From Rouxiella silvae (GTDB lineage Bacteria > Pseudomonadota > Gammaproteobacteria > Enterobacterales > Enterobacteriaceae): a DNA stretch of 43,690 bases. How positions within the stretch are numbered: the first letter of the stretch is position 1; each line of letters opens with the position of its first letter. The notes below the pieces were generated by a model that was not told the DNA's origin, did not search any database, and worked only from the letters and a program-made list of their open reading frames with translations. Where the stretch lies: assembly GCF_002093625.1 (NCBI RefSeq), contig NZ_MRWD01000048.1, forward strand, positions 1 through 43,690, written 5' to 3'. This document shows positions 1 through 8,570 of this stretch, in pieces. The position numbers and the translations under genes are program-made.

Positions 1-216
1 AAAAAAGGCTTACCATTACCGAACAAAATTAACATTAAGACATTGAAAAATAACAACTTAAAATAAACCCACGCGAACAAGAATATGATTTACACACAAA
101 CAGCATGGAATTTAATCATTTATTTATCATGTTACAGTGATATTATTATTTTGTACCCAAACAATAATTAAAATTAACCCCCTTCTAACATTTAAGCATG
201 TGAGAGTCGTAATGCT
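1..216 (+). promoter_or_regulatory. AT-rich leader of the gluconate dehydrogenase operon
   Basis: No coding frame was found here. The stretch is very AT-rich and precedes the first gene of the gluconate dehydrogenase operon, so it presumably carries its promoter. No convincing -35/-10 pair or known operator could be assigned by eye. The window edge may also cut off an upstream gene's terminator. Confidence 0.3.
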
Positions 217-942
217 ATGCTCCTTCAAAAGAAAACTACCCGTCGTAAGTTTTTACTCGGGTCAATAATGGCTTTACCGGTTAGCGCCATCATGGTTAAA
301 GGATTAACGGCGGCGCAGGCGGCCGAAATGGCGGCACCGGACCTGCTCGAATACAAACCCATCTTTTTTAGTGCACAAGAGTGGCAATTTATTATGTCTG
401 CCGCTGACCGCCTGATCCCAGCGGGCGGTAAAGGGAAAGCACCTGGCGCACTGGAAACCAATGTCCCTGTCTTTATCGATCAGCAAATGCACGGCGAATT
501 TGGCAGCGAAATTTACATGCAGGGGCCGTTCAACGTACATGCGCCCGCAACAATGGGTTTTCAACTGCCCTACCGCCCGCAGGAAATCTACAAAATTGGC
601 ATTCGTCTGGTAAACAGCTGGTGTCAGCAGAATCATCAAAAAGCCTTTCATGACCTGTCAGAGAATGACAAAGATGACGTTCTGACCCAGCTTCAGAAAA
701 ACGCTATCAGCTTCGCAAGCCTGGGTGAGGAATCTCTGGTGGCCTCACAATTCTTCAGCGAACTGCTCTCTGATACCAAACATGGCTATCTCGCAGACCC
801 GATTTACGGCGGCAACAAAGGCATGAAGGCCTGGATTGCCATCGGATTCCCGGGAGCTCGCGCCAGCTATACGGAGTGGGTAAAGCAGCACAACATCCCC
901 TATCCATTAGGTCCAGTCAGTCTGACCGGCGCGCGCGCCTAA
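217..942 (+). CDS. Gluconate 2-dehydrogenase gamma (small) subunit, Tat-exported
   Basis: This is the small subunit of the membrane-bound, periplasm-facing gluconate 2-dehydrogenase, which oxidises gluconate to 2-ketogluconate. The N-terminus carries a twin-arginine signal (TTRRKFLLG at residues 7-15) followed by a hydrophobic stretch and an Ala-rich cleavage area near AQAAEMA (about residue 36). At 241 aa the length fits the family. In such complexes the small subunit provides the Tat signal and the FAD subunit, which has none, is co-exported with it. The two genes encoding the flavoprotein and the cytochrome follow at once, with gaps of 48 and 5 bases. The start at 217 is set by the complete Tat motif; the Shine-Dalgarno sequence is weak (GAGAG near 202-206). 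Confidence 0.93.
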   Translation: MLLQKKTTRRKFLLGSIMALPVSAIMVKGLTAAQAAEMAAPDLLEYKPIFFSAQEWQFIMSAADRLIPAGGKGKAPGALETNVPVFIDQQMHGEFGSEIYMQGPFNVHAPATMGFQLPYRPQEIYKIGIRLVNSWCQQNHQKAFHDLSENDKDDVLTQLQKNAISFASLGEESLVASQFFSELLSDTKHGYLADPIYGGNKGMKAWIAIGFPGARASYTEWVKQHNIPYPLGPVSLTGARA

Positions 943-990
943 GCAGACTGCCCCCTCTCTCCGTTTTCTGATGATTTGACAGGATTAATG

Positions 991-2760
991 ATGGCACACG
1001 TAACAAAAGAAGAAGTCGACGTCGTCGTCGTCGGCCTCGGTTGGGCAGGTTCGCTGATGAGTATCGAGCTTGCTATGGCGGGCCTTAAGGTGCGCGCACT
1101 CGAGCGCGGTGGTGACCGCGGCTATGAGGAGTTCGCCTACCCTAAGCCAGCCGATGAATACGCCTACGCGGTACGAAATAAAGTCATGGCCACGCCGGCG
1201 GAAGCTGCGGTTACCGTACGCTACAACATGAGTGAAACCGCGTTACCCACCCGTAAATGGGGCGCATTTGCGCCAGGCACCGGCGTGGGCGGTTCTGGCC
1301 TGCACTGGACGGCAGTACTCATTCGTCCTACTCCGACCGATTTAAAACTCAAAACCTATGCCGACCAGGCATATAAACCCGGTATTTTGCAGGAAGACAT
1401 GCGCATCATGGACTTCCCGTTCACCTGGGACGAGATTGAACCTTACTACACCAAGTTCGAGCACATTTGCGGTCAGTCGGGCAAAACCGGCAACCTGCGT
1501 GGGCAAATTATGGAGGGTGGCGATCCTTTTGAAGGGCCGCGTTCTGAGCCTTACCCCTTGCCTGCGCTAGAAGATACGCTTAACAGCAGCATGTTTGCCG
1601 ATGTGGCAAAAAAAATGGGTTATCACCCGTTCCCCAACCCTTCGGCCTGCGTTTCTCGCGCCTGGACGAATCCTTACGGCAATCAGATAGCACCTTGTAA
1701 CTACTGCGGTTATTGCAGCAAATATCCGTGTCTCAACTATTCAAAAGCGTCGCCACAAACAGCCGTGATGGACGCCCTCAAGCGCATGGAAAACTTCTCT
1801 TATGAAGTTCATGCCAATGTGCTGAAAGTTGTGCTGCACGACGACAAAAAAACCGCCAAAGGCGTTATCTACATGGACGCACAGGGCAACGAGTGCTTCC
1901 AACCGGCAAAAATCGTCGTGTTGAGCAGCTTCCAGTTCTGCAACGTGCGTTTAATGCTGCTGTCGGGTATCGGCAAGCCCTACAACCCTATTACCGAAGA
2001 AGGCGTAGTCGGTCGTAACTATGCGTTCCTGAGTAACGGCGGCTCCACGCTGTTCTTCAAAGATAAAAACTTTAATCCGTTCGCCACCGCAGGCGCCACC
2101 GGTCAGATGATCAATGACATCTCCCCAGGTAACTACGACGGTCCAGGATTAGGCTTCATCGGCGGAGCAAAAATTCACAGCTCGCAGGCCACCGGCACGC
2201 CTATAAGCACCTCATTACCAAAAGGTACGCCCGCCTGGGGAACCGGCTGGAAAGAGGGAATGGAAGAATGGTACGGCCATTCGATGAAAATAAGCATCAC
2301 CACCACCTGCCAGTCGTATCGCGATATTTATCTCGATTTAGACCCGAACTACAACGACGAATACGGCATGCCACTGCTGCGTATGACCTTTGACTGGAAA
2401 GAGAACGAGCTGAAACTGCAACAGTATCTGAAAGGTGTCGTTGGCAATATCACCAAAGAGTTGAATCCAGACAGCTACAGTGAAAGCTTCCTGCCGATGG
2501 ATGCGCACTTTGACCTAACCAAATACGTGTCGACCCACAACGTCGGCGGCGCGGTAATGGGTGACAACCCGAAAACGTCGGCGCTGAACAAGTATCTGCA
2601 AAGCTGGGACGTGCACAACGTATTTGTGCCAGGAGGTAATGCCTTCCCGCAGAACTTCCAGGCAAACCCAACCGACACCATTGGTGCGATCACCCTGATG
2701 GCCGCTCAGGCGATTAAAGATCACTATCTTAAGAACCCCGGTCCACTGGTACAGGCATAA
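991..2760 (+). CDS. Gluconate 2-dehydrogenase FAD (large, catalytic) subunit
   Basis: A GMC-type flavoprotein that oxidises gluconate and passes electrons to the cytochrome subunit. A dinucleotide-binding GLGWAG motif follows a run of valines near the N-terminus (residues 11-20). The C-terminal part has the GMC His and Asn regions (HNVGGAVMG and GGNAFPQNFQANPT). A cysteine cluster, CNYCGYCSKYPC, sits mid-protein; related large subunits such as fructose dehydrogenase bind an iron-sulfur cluster there, and the same role is inferred here. There is no signal peptide, consistent with export alongside the Tat-bearing small subunit. The frame stays open upstream to a TTG at 976, but AGGA at 981-984 lies 6 bases before the ATG at 991, so that start is preferred (ATG at 988 is the alternative). 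Confidence 0.93.
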   Translation: MAHVTKEEVDVVVVGLGWAGSLMSIELAMAGLKVRALERGGDRGYEEFAYPKPADEYAYAVRNKVMATPAEAAVTVRYNMSETALPTRKWGAFAPGTGVGGSGLHWTAVLIRPTPTDLKLKTYADQAYKPGILQEDMRIMDFPFTWDEIEPYYTKFEHICGQSGKTGNLRGQIMEGGDPFEGPRSEPYPLPALEDTLNSSMFADVAKKMGYHPFPNPSACVSRAWTNPYGNQIAPCNYCGYCSKYPCLNYSKASPQTAVMDALKRMENFSYEVHANVLKVVLHDDKKTAKGVIYMDAQGNECFQPAKIVVLSSFQFCNVRLMLLSGIGKPYNPITEEGVVGRNYAFLSNGGSTLFFKDKNFNPFATAGATGQMINDISPGNYDGPGLGFIGGAKIHSSQATGTPISTSLPKGTPAWGTGWKEGMEEWYGHSMKISITTTCQSYRDIYLDLDPNYNDEYGMPLLRMTFDWKENELKLQQYLKGVVGNITKELNPDSYSESFLPMDAHFDLTKYVSTHNVGGAVMGDNPKTSALNKYLQSWDVHNVFVPGGNAFPQNFQANPTDTIGAITLMAAQAIKDHYLKNPGPLVQA

Positions 2761-2765
2761 GTGAC

Positions 2766-4028
2766 ATGAACATGATGAATGTTAAACGTTTTTTTATTGC
2801 TAACGTTGTGTTGATGGGCGCAGGTTTTATGGCACATGCGCAGGCCGACAGCGCACAGTTAATTAAACAGGGTGAATACGTTTCACGTCTTGGTGACTGT
2901 GCTGCCTGTCATACCATAGCAGGTAAGGCCCCTTTTTCCGGCGGTCTGGCAATAAAGTCAGATTTAGGCACTATTTACTCGACCAATATCACGCCCGATA
3001 AAGACCACGGCATTGGTAACTACAGTGAACAGCAGTTTGCCGACGCCGTGCGTAAAGGCGTGTTGCCCGACGGCACGCGGCTTTACCCGGCTATGCCTTA
3101 TCCTGATTATGCAAAAATCAATGATGAAGACATGCATGCGCTGTATACCTATTTTATGCAGGGCGTAAAACCGAGTGCTGAAATACCGCCGAAAACGGAC
3201 TTGAGCTTTCCGTTCAGCCAGCGCTGGGGCATGCGATTCTGGAACTGGGCCTTCACCTCCGACAAACCTTTCCAACCTATTGGTGGCGCATCGGCTGAGG
3301 TAAACCGTGGCGCTTATCTGGTTGAAGGGTTGGGTCACTGCGGCAGTTGTCATACGCCGCGCGGCTTGGGAATGAATGAAAAAGCGCTCGACAGCAGCGA
3401 CGCGAAGTTCTTGTCTGGCGGCAGTCTCAACGGCTGGGACGTACCGTCACTGCGCGGTGTGGCTCACTGGAATGAACAGGAAATCGTTAATTATCTTGGT
3501 AAAGGTCGTAACGACAAAGCGGCAGTGGGCGGTGAAATGACCTCGGTGGTCGAAAACAGCACCGCCTATATGACCGATGATGACCTGAAAGCCATTGCGG
3601 CCTACATGAAGTTTTTGGGCGGTAATCCACCGCTGCCAGTAGAAGATAATCAGGCGGCCAGCGCCACTGAAGCAAAATTGACGGTGGCGAAAAACCTCAG
3701 CGTAGGCGAGCGGCTGTATCTCGACAACTGCGGCGCATGCCACTTTGTGACAGGTAAGGGCGCGCCGGGCGTGTTCCCGCAGCTGGATCAAGCCACCGTG
3801 GTCAATGCGCAAAACCCCACGGGATTAATCCATACTATTCTCGCCGGAGCCCAACAGCCTTCCACTGCACGCGCGCCTTCTACGCTAGCAATGCCCGGCT
3901 TTGCGGGCCGCTTGTCTGACGACGAAGTGGCGCAGCTTTCGACCTTTATTCGTCAAGGCTGGAGCAACAAGGCGTCAGCAGTCACGGCGGATGACGTAGA
4001 TAAGGTGAGGAAAACGCTGGCACATTAG
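2766..4028 (+). CDS. Gluconate 2-dehydrogenase triheme cytochrome c subunit
   Basis: The membrane-anchored cytochrome c subunit carries electrons from the FAD subunit to the quinone pool. Three CXXCH heme sites are visible: CAACH at residues 45-49, CGSCH at 192-196 and CGACH at 322-326. This is the three-domain layout of alcohol, gluconate and fructose dehydrogenase cytochrome subunits. A Sec signal peptide spans roughly residues 1-27 (cleavage after AHAQA). The gene starts 5 bases after the flavoprotein stop. No strong Shine-Dalgarno sequence precedes 2766, and in-frame ATGs at 2772 and 2775 are possible; translational coupling is likely. It is the last gene of the operon, followed by a strong terminator. 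Confidence 0.94.
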   Translation: MNMMNVKRFFIANVVLMGAGFMAHAQADSAQLIKQGEYVSRLGDCAACHTIAGKAPFSGGLAIKSDLGTIYSTNITPDKDHGIGNYSEQQFADAVRKGVLPDGTRLYPAMPYPDYAKINDEDMHALYTYFMQGVKPSAEIPPKTDLSFPFSQRWGMRFWNWAFTSDKPFQPIGGASAEVNRGAYLVEGLGHCGSCHTPRGLGMNEKALDSSDAKFLSGGSLNGWDVPSLRGVAHWNEQEIVNYLGKGRNDKAAVGGEMTSVVENSTAYMTDDDLKAIAAYMKFLGGNPPLPVEDNQAASATEAKLTVAKNLSVGERLYLDNCGACHFVTGKGAPGVFPQLDQATVVNAQNPTGLIHTILAGAQQPSTARAPSTLAMPGFAGRLSDDEVAQLSTFIRQGWSNKASAVTADDVDKVRKTLAH

Positions 4029-4068
4029 CGAATGCATGGATTGCCAACCGTCGCGTTATCAGTGCCTA

Positions 4069-4099
4069 ACGGCGCCCTTAATCGGGCGCCGTTTTTTTT
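4069..4099 (+). terminator. Rho-independent terminator of the gluconate dehydrogenase operon
   Basis: A perfect 9-bp GC-rich stem (ACGGCGCCC at 4069-4077 with GGGCGCCGT at 4084-4092) closes a 6-base loop and runs into eight T residues (4092-4099). It lies 40 bases after the cytochrome gene and insulates it from the permease operon downstream. Confidence 0.93.
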
Positions 4100-4109
4100 A
4101 CCTTATTGC

Positions 4110-4131
4110 CAGCGTGAGTTGGCTCACAAAG
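4110..4131 (+). promoter_or_regulatory. Putative CRP (cAMP receptor protein) site
   Basis: The core GTGA-N6-TCAC (4114-4117 and 4124-4127) matches the symmetric CRP consensus, with an extra A at 4128 extending the right arm to TCACA. Its centre is about 73 bases upstream of the start point expected from the promoter at 4159-4187, close to the spacing of class I CRP-activated promoters. This would place the permease and GH42 genes under catabolite control. Confidence 0.6.
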
Positions 4132-4158
4132 CAGTAAGGTGCAGCAGATTTTTCTATG

Positions 4159-4187
4159 TTGACAGCGTCTCTTTACCGCTTTATTCA
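4159..4187 (+). promoter_or_regulatory. Candidate sigma-70 promoter for the permease and GH42 operon
   Basis: A perfect -35 TTGACA (4159-4164) is followed after 17 bases by TATTCA (4182-4187), a weak -10. A weak -10 fits an activator-dependent promoter. CAGCAGATTTTTCTATG, directly before the -35 (4142-4158), resembles the E. coli araI1 half-site (11 of 17 matches by hand alignment) and could bind the AraC-type regulator encoded at 7550. Confidence 0.5.
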
Positions 4188-4242
4188 CGCCTTTAGCGAT
4201 AAGTTAATTCGATATCCTACAAGGGCGGTAAAGAGGTTAATC

Positions 4243-5475
4243 ATGCTGAAACTCGATAATAATTATCTCATGTGTTGCCTGTTCTTCTTATTTTTCTTTA
4301 TCGGATGGGGAAGTTGTTACCCTTATCTTTCATTATGGCTGACCGATACTATCGGCATTGATTATGCTGACGTCGGTCTTGTTTACTCGTTTACTGCCAT
4401 CGTTTCCGTCTGTGTACAGCCCGCCTTTGGCTTTATTGCCGACAAACTTGTTTTTAGAAAAAACCTGATGTGGATGCTGGCCATTATTATCACCCTGTTT
4501 GCTCCTTATTGGATTTGGGTATTTGCTCCACTATTAAAATATAACGTTATTGTCGGGGCACTGGCCGGGGGTATTTATATCGGTTTTGCTTTTGGTGCTG
4601 GCTGCGGAGTTTGCGAAGCTTATATCGATAAAGTCAGCCGCATGACTGGATTTGAATTTGGTAAAGCGCGAATGTTTGGCGGTATCGGTGCGGCTATCGC
4701 CACGTTCATGGCCGGTATACTTTATGGAATTGATCAGAACTATATTTTCTGGATGGCAAGTGCGGCGGGCGTTCTCCTGTTATTTATTGTCTGGAAAACT
4801 AACCCACGCATTTCGTTAAAAGACGCGGCAGAGGGCACAAAACGCACCCCTATCACGCTTGAAGACGTGCGTAATCTAATGAAAATGCGCAAGTTTTGGT
4901 TCTTTGCACTGTATATGATTGGCGTGGGTGCTGTGTATGAAACCTACGATCAGCAGTTTGCGATTTACTACAGCCACTTCTTTTCCAGCAAAGCGCGCGG
5001 CGCCGAAGTCTTTGGGTATCTCTATACCGCACAAATTTTTCTCGATGCCGTAGTGATGTTTTTCTCACCGTGGTTTGTAAACAAAATCGGCCCTAAAAAC
5101 GCACTTATCTACTGCGGTCTGATTATGAGCCTAAGGATAATTGGGTCAGCCTACGCCGTCGGCCCTATCTCAATCAGCGCCGTTAAAATGCTGCACGGTT
5201 TTGAAAGCTCAGTATTTCTGGTGGCAGGTCTTAAATACATTGCCAAAAACTTTAACCCGTGGCTTTCGGCAACAGTGTATTTAATTGGTTTCCAGTTTTC
5301 AAAACGCTTTAGCGAAATATTCCTCTCCAGCGGTATTGGCCATATGTACAAAACCTATGGTTTTGCAGACAGCTACCTAGTGTTAGGACTTATTGCCTTA
5401 TCATTTACGCTTATCTCTTATTTCACCTTGGATAAAACACGCGCTTTTATTCAGCAAAAGACAGTAACTGAATAA
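4243..5475 (+). CDS. LacY-type oligosaccharide:H+ symporter (MFS)
   Basis: A 12-helix MFS permease of the LacY/RafB/CscB family, 410 aa against 417 for LacY. Residues needed for H+-coupled sugar transport line up by hand: E125 (LacY E126), R143 (R144), R298 (R302), H318 (H322) and E321 (E325). LacY E269 is replaced by an acidic residue one turn later (D268), as in the sucrose permease CscB. The galactose-stacking W151 of LacY is alanine (A150), so the substrate is probably not plain lactose. The frame is open from 4156, but that region contains the promoter, and AAGAGG (4231-4236) sits 6 bases before the ATG at 4243. The GH42 gene follows after 14 bases, so the imported glycoside is probably its substrate. 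Confidence 0.9.
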   Translation: MLKLDNNYLMCCLFFLFFFIGWGSCYPYLSLWLTDTIGIDYADVGLVYSFTAIVSVCVQPAFGFIADKLVFRKNLMWMLAIIITLFAPYWIWVFAPLLKYNVIVGALAGGIYIGFAFGAGCGVCEAYIDKVSRMTGFEFGKARMFGGIGAAIATFMAGILYGIDQNYIFWMASAAGVLLLFIVWKTNPRISLKDAAEGTKRTPITLEDVRNLMKMRKFWFFALYMIGVGAVYETYDQQFAIYYSHFFSSKARGAEVFGYLYTAQIFLDAVVMFFSPWFVNKIGPKNALIYCGLIMSLRIIGSAYAVGPISISAVKMLHGFESSVFLVAGLKYIAKNFNPWLSATVYLIGFQFSKRFSEIFLSSGIGHMYKTYGFADSYLVLGLIALSFTLISYFTLDKTRAFIQQKTVTE

Positions 5476-5489
5476 TATCAGGAGGCAGT

Positions 5490-7511
5490 ATGTCAACAAT
5501 TTATTATGGTGTGGCCTATTACGATGAATATATGCCACAGGAGCGGCTGGCAGCAGATATTGCCATGATGAAGGAGGCGGGCATTAATATCGTTCGCATT
5601 GCGGAATCAACCTGGAGCACGCTGGAGCCGCAGGAAGGGGAATACAACTTTTATCATATCGACCGGGTACTCAACGCGATGCATGAGGCCGGGATTGCGG
5701 TCATCATCGGCACCCCAACCTACGCCATTCCTTCATGGCTGGCGCGAAAACATCCAGAGGTGATGGTCACCAGTGTTAAAGGACAGGAAAAATACGGCCG
5801 CCGTCAGATTATGGATATCGTTAGCCCGACGTTTCTACGCTATGCAGAAAACATTATTCGAGTTCTGCTTGAACACGTCCACACTCATCCGGCGATTGTC
5901 GGTTATCAGCTAGATAATGAAACCAAGCACTACGACAATGTCGGCCCGGTGATGCAGCAAAAATTCGTTGAGACCTTGCGACAGCGCTATCCCAGCCTAG
6001 AACAGATGAACAAAGACTTTGGTCTGGATTACTGGAGTAACAGAATTGATAGCTGGGAAGATTTCCCTCCCGCGGCGTCAACGATCAACGCCAGCCTGGG
6101 TTGCGCATTTTCGACCTTTCAGCGTCAAACAGTGACCGATTATTTGGCCTGGCAAAGCCGTATCGTCAGCGAATACTCTCGCCCCGACCAATTCATTACC
6201 CACAACTTTGATTTTGAATGGCGCGGCTACTCCTACGGCGTTCAACCGCGGGTCAACCACTTTGCCGCCGCCAAGGCGTTGACCGTTGCCGGTGTCGATA
6301 TTTATCACCCATCGCAGGCGCAGTTGACCGGCCGTGAAATATCCTTCGGCGGCGATATCACCCGCGCGCTAAAACAGGGGGCTGGATACTTGGTACTTGA
6401 AACCGAAGCGCAGGGATTTGCACAGTGGACCCCCTTCCCCGGCCAGCTTCGCCTGCAGGCTTTTAGCCATATTGCAAGCGGTGCAAAAATGGTCTCGTAC
6501 TGGCACTGGCACTCTATCCACAACTCTTTCGAAACTTATTGGAAAGGATTACTTAGCCACGACTTCTCGCCTAATCCAACCTACCTGGAAGCCAAAACTA
6601 TTGGTGCTGATCTGGCGCGTTTATCGGCTGAGCTTGACGGCCTCAAAATTGAAAATGACGTCGCTATCCTCATAAGCAATGAGGCAATGGACGCTGTAAA
6701 CTGGTTTAAACCCGGGGACGCACAAAGCAACGTTTACAACGATGTCTTCCGCCGGTTTTACGATGCCCTTTACGACAACAATATCTCCGTCGATATTATC
6801 AACGACGTCGATGCAGGCTGCTCGCGTTATCGCGTCATTGTGGTTCCCGCGCTCTATGCCGCCGATGACGCGTTGCTAAAACGCATTAATCACTATGTGG
6901 AATCTGGGGGTCAGGTTCTTATTGGTTTCAAAAGCGGTTTTAGTGACGAAAATGTCAAAGTTAGGACCTGCCGACAGCCGGGCATTCTCAGTGAATGCTG
7001 CCGAGTCACCTACAGTCAGTTTGTACTGCCGCAGGATACGGGTCTGAACAGCCATTGTCCTGAATTGGTGATAACCACCGAGGACTGCGCCGAATTATGG
7101 ATGGAGTTATTAACCCCGGATGAGTCGGAGCAGGTGCAGGTGCTGGCTTCTTATCAGCATCCCGTTTGGGAAAAATATGCAGCGATAACCGAATCCCGAT
7201 ACGGAAAGGGATCGGCTATTTATATGGGCTGCCTGAGCAGTAAAAAGGTCATTTCACAGCTGGTGTTACGCTTGGCCGACAAAAAAACCCTAGCATCCTG
7301 TAACAGTGCTCACAGTTTCCCAGTGATTGTTAAAAAGGCTGTAGGTAAAAAGGGCAAAAGGCTGACATTCTATTTTAACTATTCGTCCGATATCCAACAG
7401 ATACAACAACCCGAAGGTGCCGTTTGCCTGTTGGGTGATAGCGATGCCCTTTCTTCTCATCGCGGGGAAATAGAGCCTTGGGGACTGCGCGTTTACCAAT
7501 CAGACGTTTAG
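5490..7511 (+). CDS. GH42 beta-galactosidase / alpha-L-arabinopyranosidase family enzyme
   Basis: A cytoplasmic glycoside hydrolase of family 42 (673 aa, typical length) with no signal peptide. The order is a TIM-barrel catalytic domain (about 1-375), a trimerisation domain (about 380-600) and a small C-terminal beta domain. The predicted acid/base is E144 in QLDNET and the predicted nucleophile is E304 in LVLETEAQG, both by family alignment. Most members cleave terminal beta-galactosides and some cleave alpha-L-arabinopyranosides. A strong Shine-Dalgarno (GGAGG, 5481-5485) precedes the ATG. The gene is co-transcribed with the LacY-type permease and followed by an AraC-type regulator that looks arabinose-responsive, so an arabinose- or galactose-containing oligosaccharide is the likely substrate. 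Confidence 0.93.
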   Translation: MSTIYYGVAYYDEYMPQERLAADIAMMKEAGINIVRIAESTWSTLEPQEGEYNFYHIDRVLNAMHEAGIAVIIGTPTYAIPSWLARKHPEVMVTSVKGQEKYGRRQIMDIVSPTFLRYAENIIRVLLEHVHTHPAIVGYQLDNETKHYDNVGPVMQQKFVETLRQRYPSLEQMNKDFGLDYWSNRIDSWEDFPPAASTINASLGCAFSTFQRQTVTDYLAWQSRIVSEYSRPDQFITHNFDFEWRGYSYGVQPRVNHFAAAKALTVAGVDIYHPSQAQLTGREISFGGDITRALKQGAGYLVLETEAQGFAQWTPFPGQLRLQAFSHIASGAKMVSYWHWHSIHNSFETYWKGLLSHDFSPNPTYLEAKTIGADLARLSAELDGLKIENDVAILISNEAMDAVNWFKPGDAQSNVYNDVFRRFYDALYDNNISVDIINDVDAGCSRYRVIVVPALYAADDALLKRINHYVESGGQVLIGFKSGFSDENVKVRTCRQPGILSECCRVTYSQFVLPQDTGLNSHCPELVITTEDCAELWMELLTPDESEQVQVLASYQHPVWEKYAAITESRYGKGSAIYMGCLSSKKVISQLVLRLADKKTLASCNSAHSFPVIVKKAVGKKGKRLTFYFNYSSDIQQIQQPEGAVCLLGDSDALSSHRGEIEPWGLRVYQSDV

Positions 7512-7549
7512 TACTCAATCCTTAAACTAACCGGTGCGCGAACAAAAAG

Positions 7550-8425
7550 ATGGAATTGAATCAGCAAGAAAGAGTGAGCTATTCACCCCTAATGAAAAGT
7601 TTTACCTTCAATGCCTACCTGGTTGCCGGTTATACCCCGATATCACGCGCCAGCCAGCTCGATTTTTATATCAATCGACCTGGCGGCATGAAAGGCTATA
7701 TTTTGCATATGACGCTGCGTGGAGAGGGGCGTATTAAAGCGGGTAATAGATATATTGCCAGCCGCATTAACGACCTTTTCCTTTTCCCGCCAGGCGTTGC
7801 ACATCACTATGGTCGAGCAGAGAACAGCGATCACTGGGATCACCTGTGGATCTATTTCCATCCGCGTCCCTATTGGCTCGACTGGCTACGTTGGGACAGG
7901 CAAGAGGATAATATTGGCATTACCAGCCTCAACGATCCGGCTTTATCTGCACACATTCAGGACAGCTTTTGGGAGGTTATTCAGCAGAATGCCAGTAATG
8001 ATTTACTGAGTGAAGCATTGGCAATGAACGCGCTTGAACGGCTTATTATATCAAGTTTCAAACTACAGCCAGTATCCAATCATCAAAACCTTGATCCACG
8101 GATAAGCACCCTCTGTCATTACATCACCGAGCATATTGTTGAGGATCTGACCATTGAGCACCTGGCTGAACAGGTATTTTTATCGCCTTCGCGCTTGGCC
8201 CATTTGTTCAAAGACGAGATGCATCAGACAATCTTTTCTTGGCGTGAAAAGCAGCGCGTCAACCGCGCCAGAAACCTGCTGCAGTCAACGCATCTCACTA
8301 TTGGGCAAGTCTCGCAGGCGGTCGGTTACGAGGATCCGCTCTATTTTTCTCGTATCTTTAAACACCACATTGGCGTCAGCCCGCGGCAGTATAAAAAGCG
8401 TTACGAGCAGATGATCTCTATCTGA
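7550..8425 (+). CDS. AraC-type transcriptional regulator with an intact arabinose pocket
   Basis: A 291-aa close relative of E. coli AraC: a cupin-like sugar-binding and dimerisation domain (about 15-170), a linker, and a double helix-turn-helix DNA-binding domain (about 185-285). The six residues that contact L-arabinose in E. coli AraC (P8, T24, R38, Y82, H93, W95) are all present at a constant offset of five: P13, T29, R43, Y87, H98, W100. The gene lies 38 bases after the GH42 gene on the same strand and probably controls the permease and GH42 operon rather than araBAD, which is not nearby. The Shine-Dalgarno before the ATG is weak. The neighbouring glycosidase suggests an arabinose or galactose-like inducer. 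Confidence 0.9.
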   Translation: MELNQQERVSYSPLMKSFTFNAYLVAGYTPISRASQLDFYINRPGGMKGYILHMTLRGEGRIKAGNRYIASRINDLFLFPPGVAHHYGRAENSDHWDHLWIYFHPRPYWLDWLRWDRQEDNIGITSLNDPALSAHIQDSFWEVIQQNASNDLLSEALAMNALERLIISSFKLQPVSNHQNLDPRISTLCHYITEHIVEDLTIEHLAEQVFLSPSRLAHLFKDEMHQTIFSWREKQRVNRARNLLQSTHLTIGQVSQAVGYEDPLYFSRIFKHHIGVSPRQYKKRYEQMISI

Positions 8426-8513
8426 TGCCACCGGGTAAAACGACTGAAATTTAAGACATTAATTGATTGATTTTATTTTTTATTATCTAAAATAAGGTTG
8501 CAGATTTTTCCAT

Positions 8514-8550
8514 AAAAAAAGCCCCCACAGTTTCCTGTAGGGGCTTTGTT
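8514..8550 (-). terminator. Terminator between the AraC-type gene and gcd, probably bidirectional
   Basis: The stem AAAGCCCC (8518-8525) pairs with GGGGCTTT (8540-8547), and the inner ACAG with CTGT, across one mismatch and a four-base loop. On the minus strand the hairpin is followed by a run of T, so it ends the gcd transcript. The plus strand reads into TTTGTT and may also end there. It lies between convergent genes. Confidence 0.85.
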
Positions 8551-8570
8551 CATTTTAACGGGCCTACGCC

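Noticed and set aside
7534-7737. Frame overlapping the start of the AraC-type gene
   Set aside because: It is a different frame over the well-conserved AraC N-terminal domain and encodes nothing recognisable.
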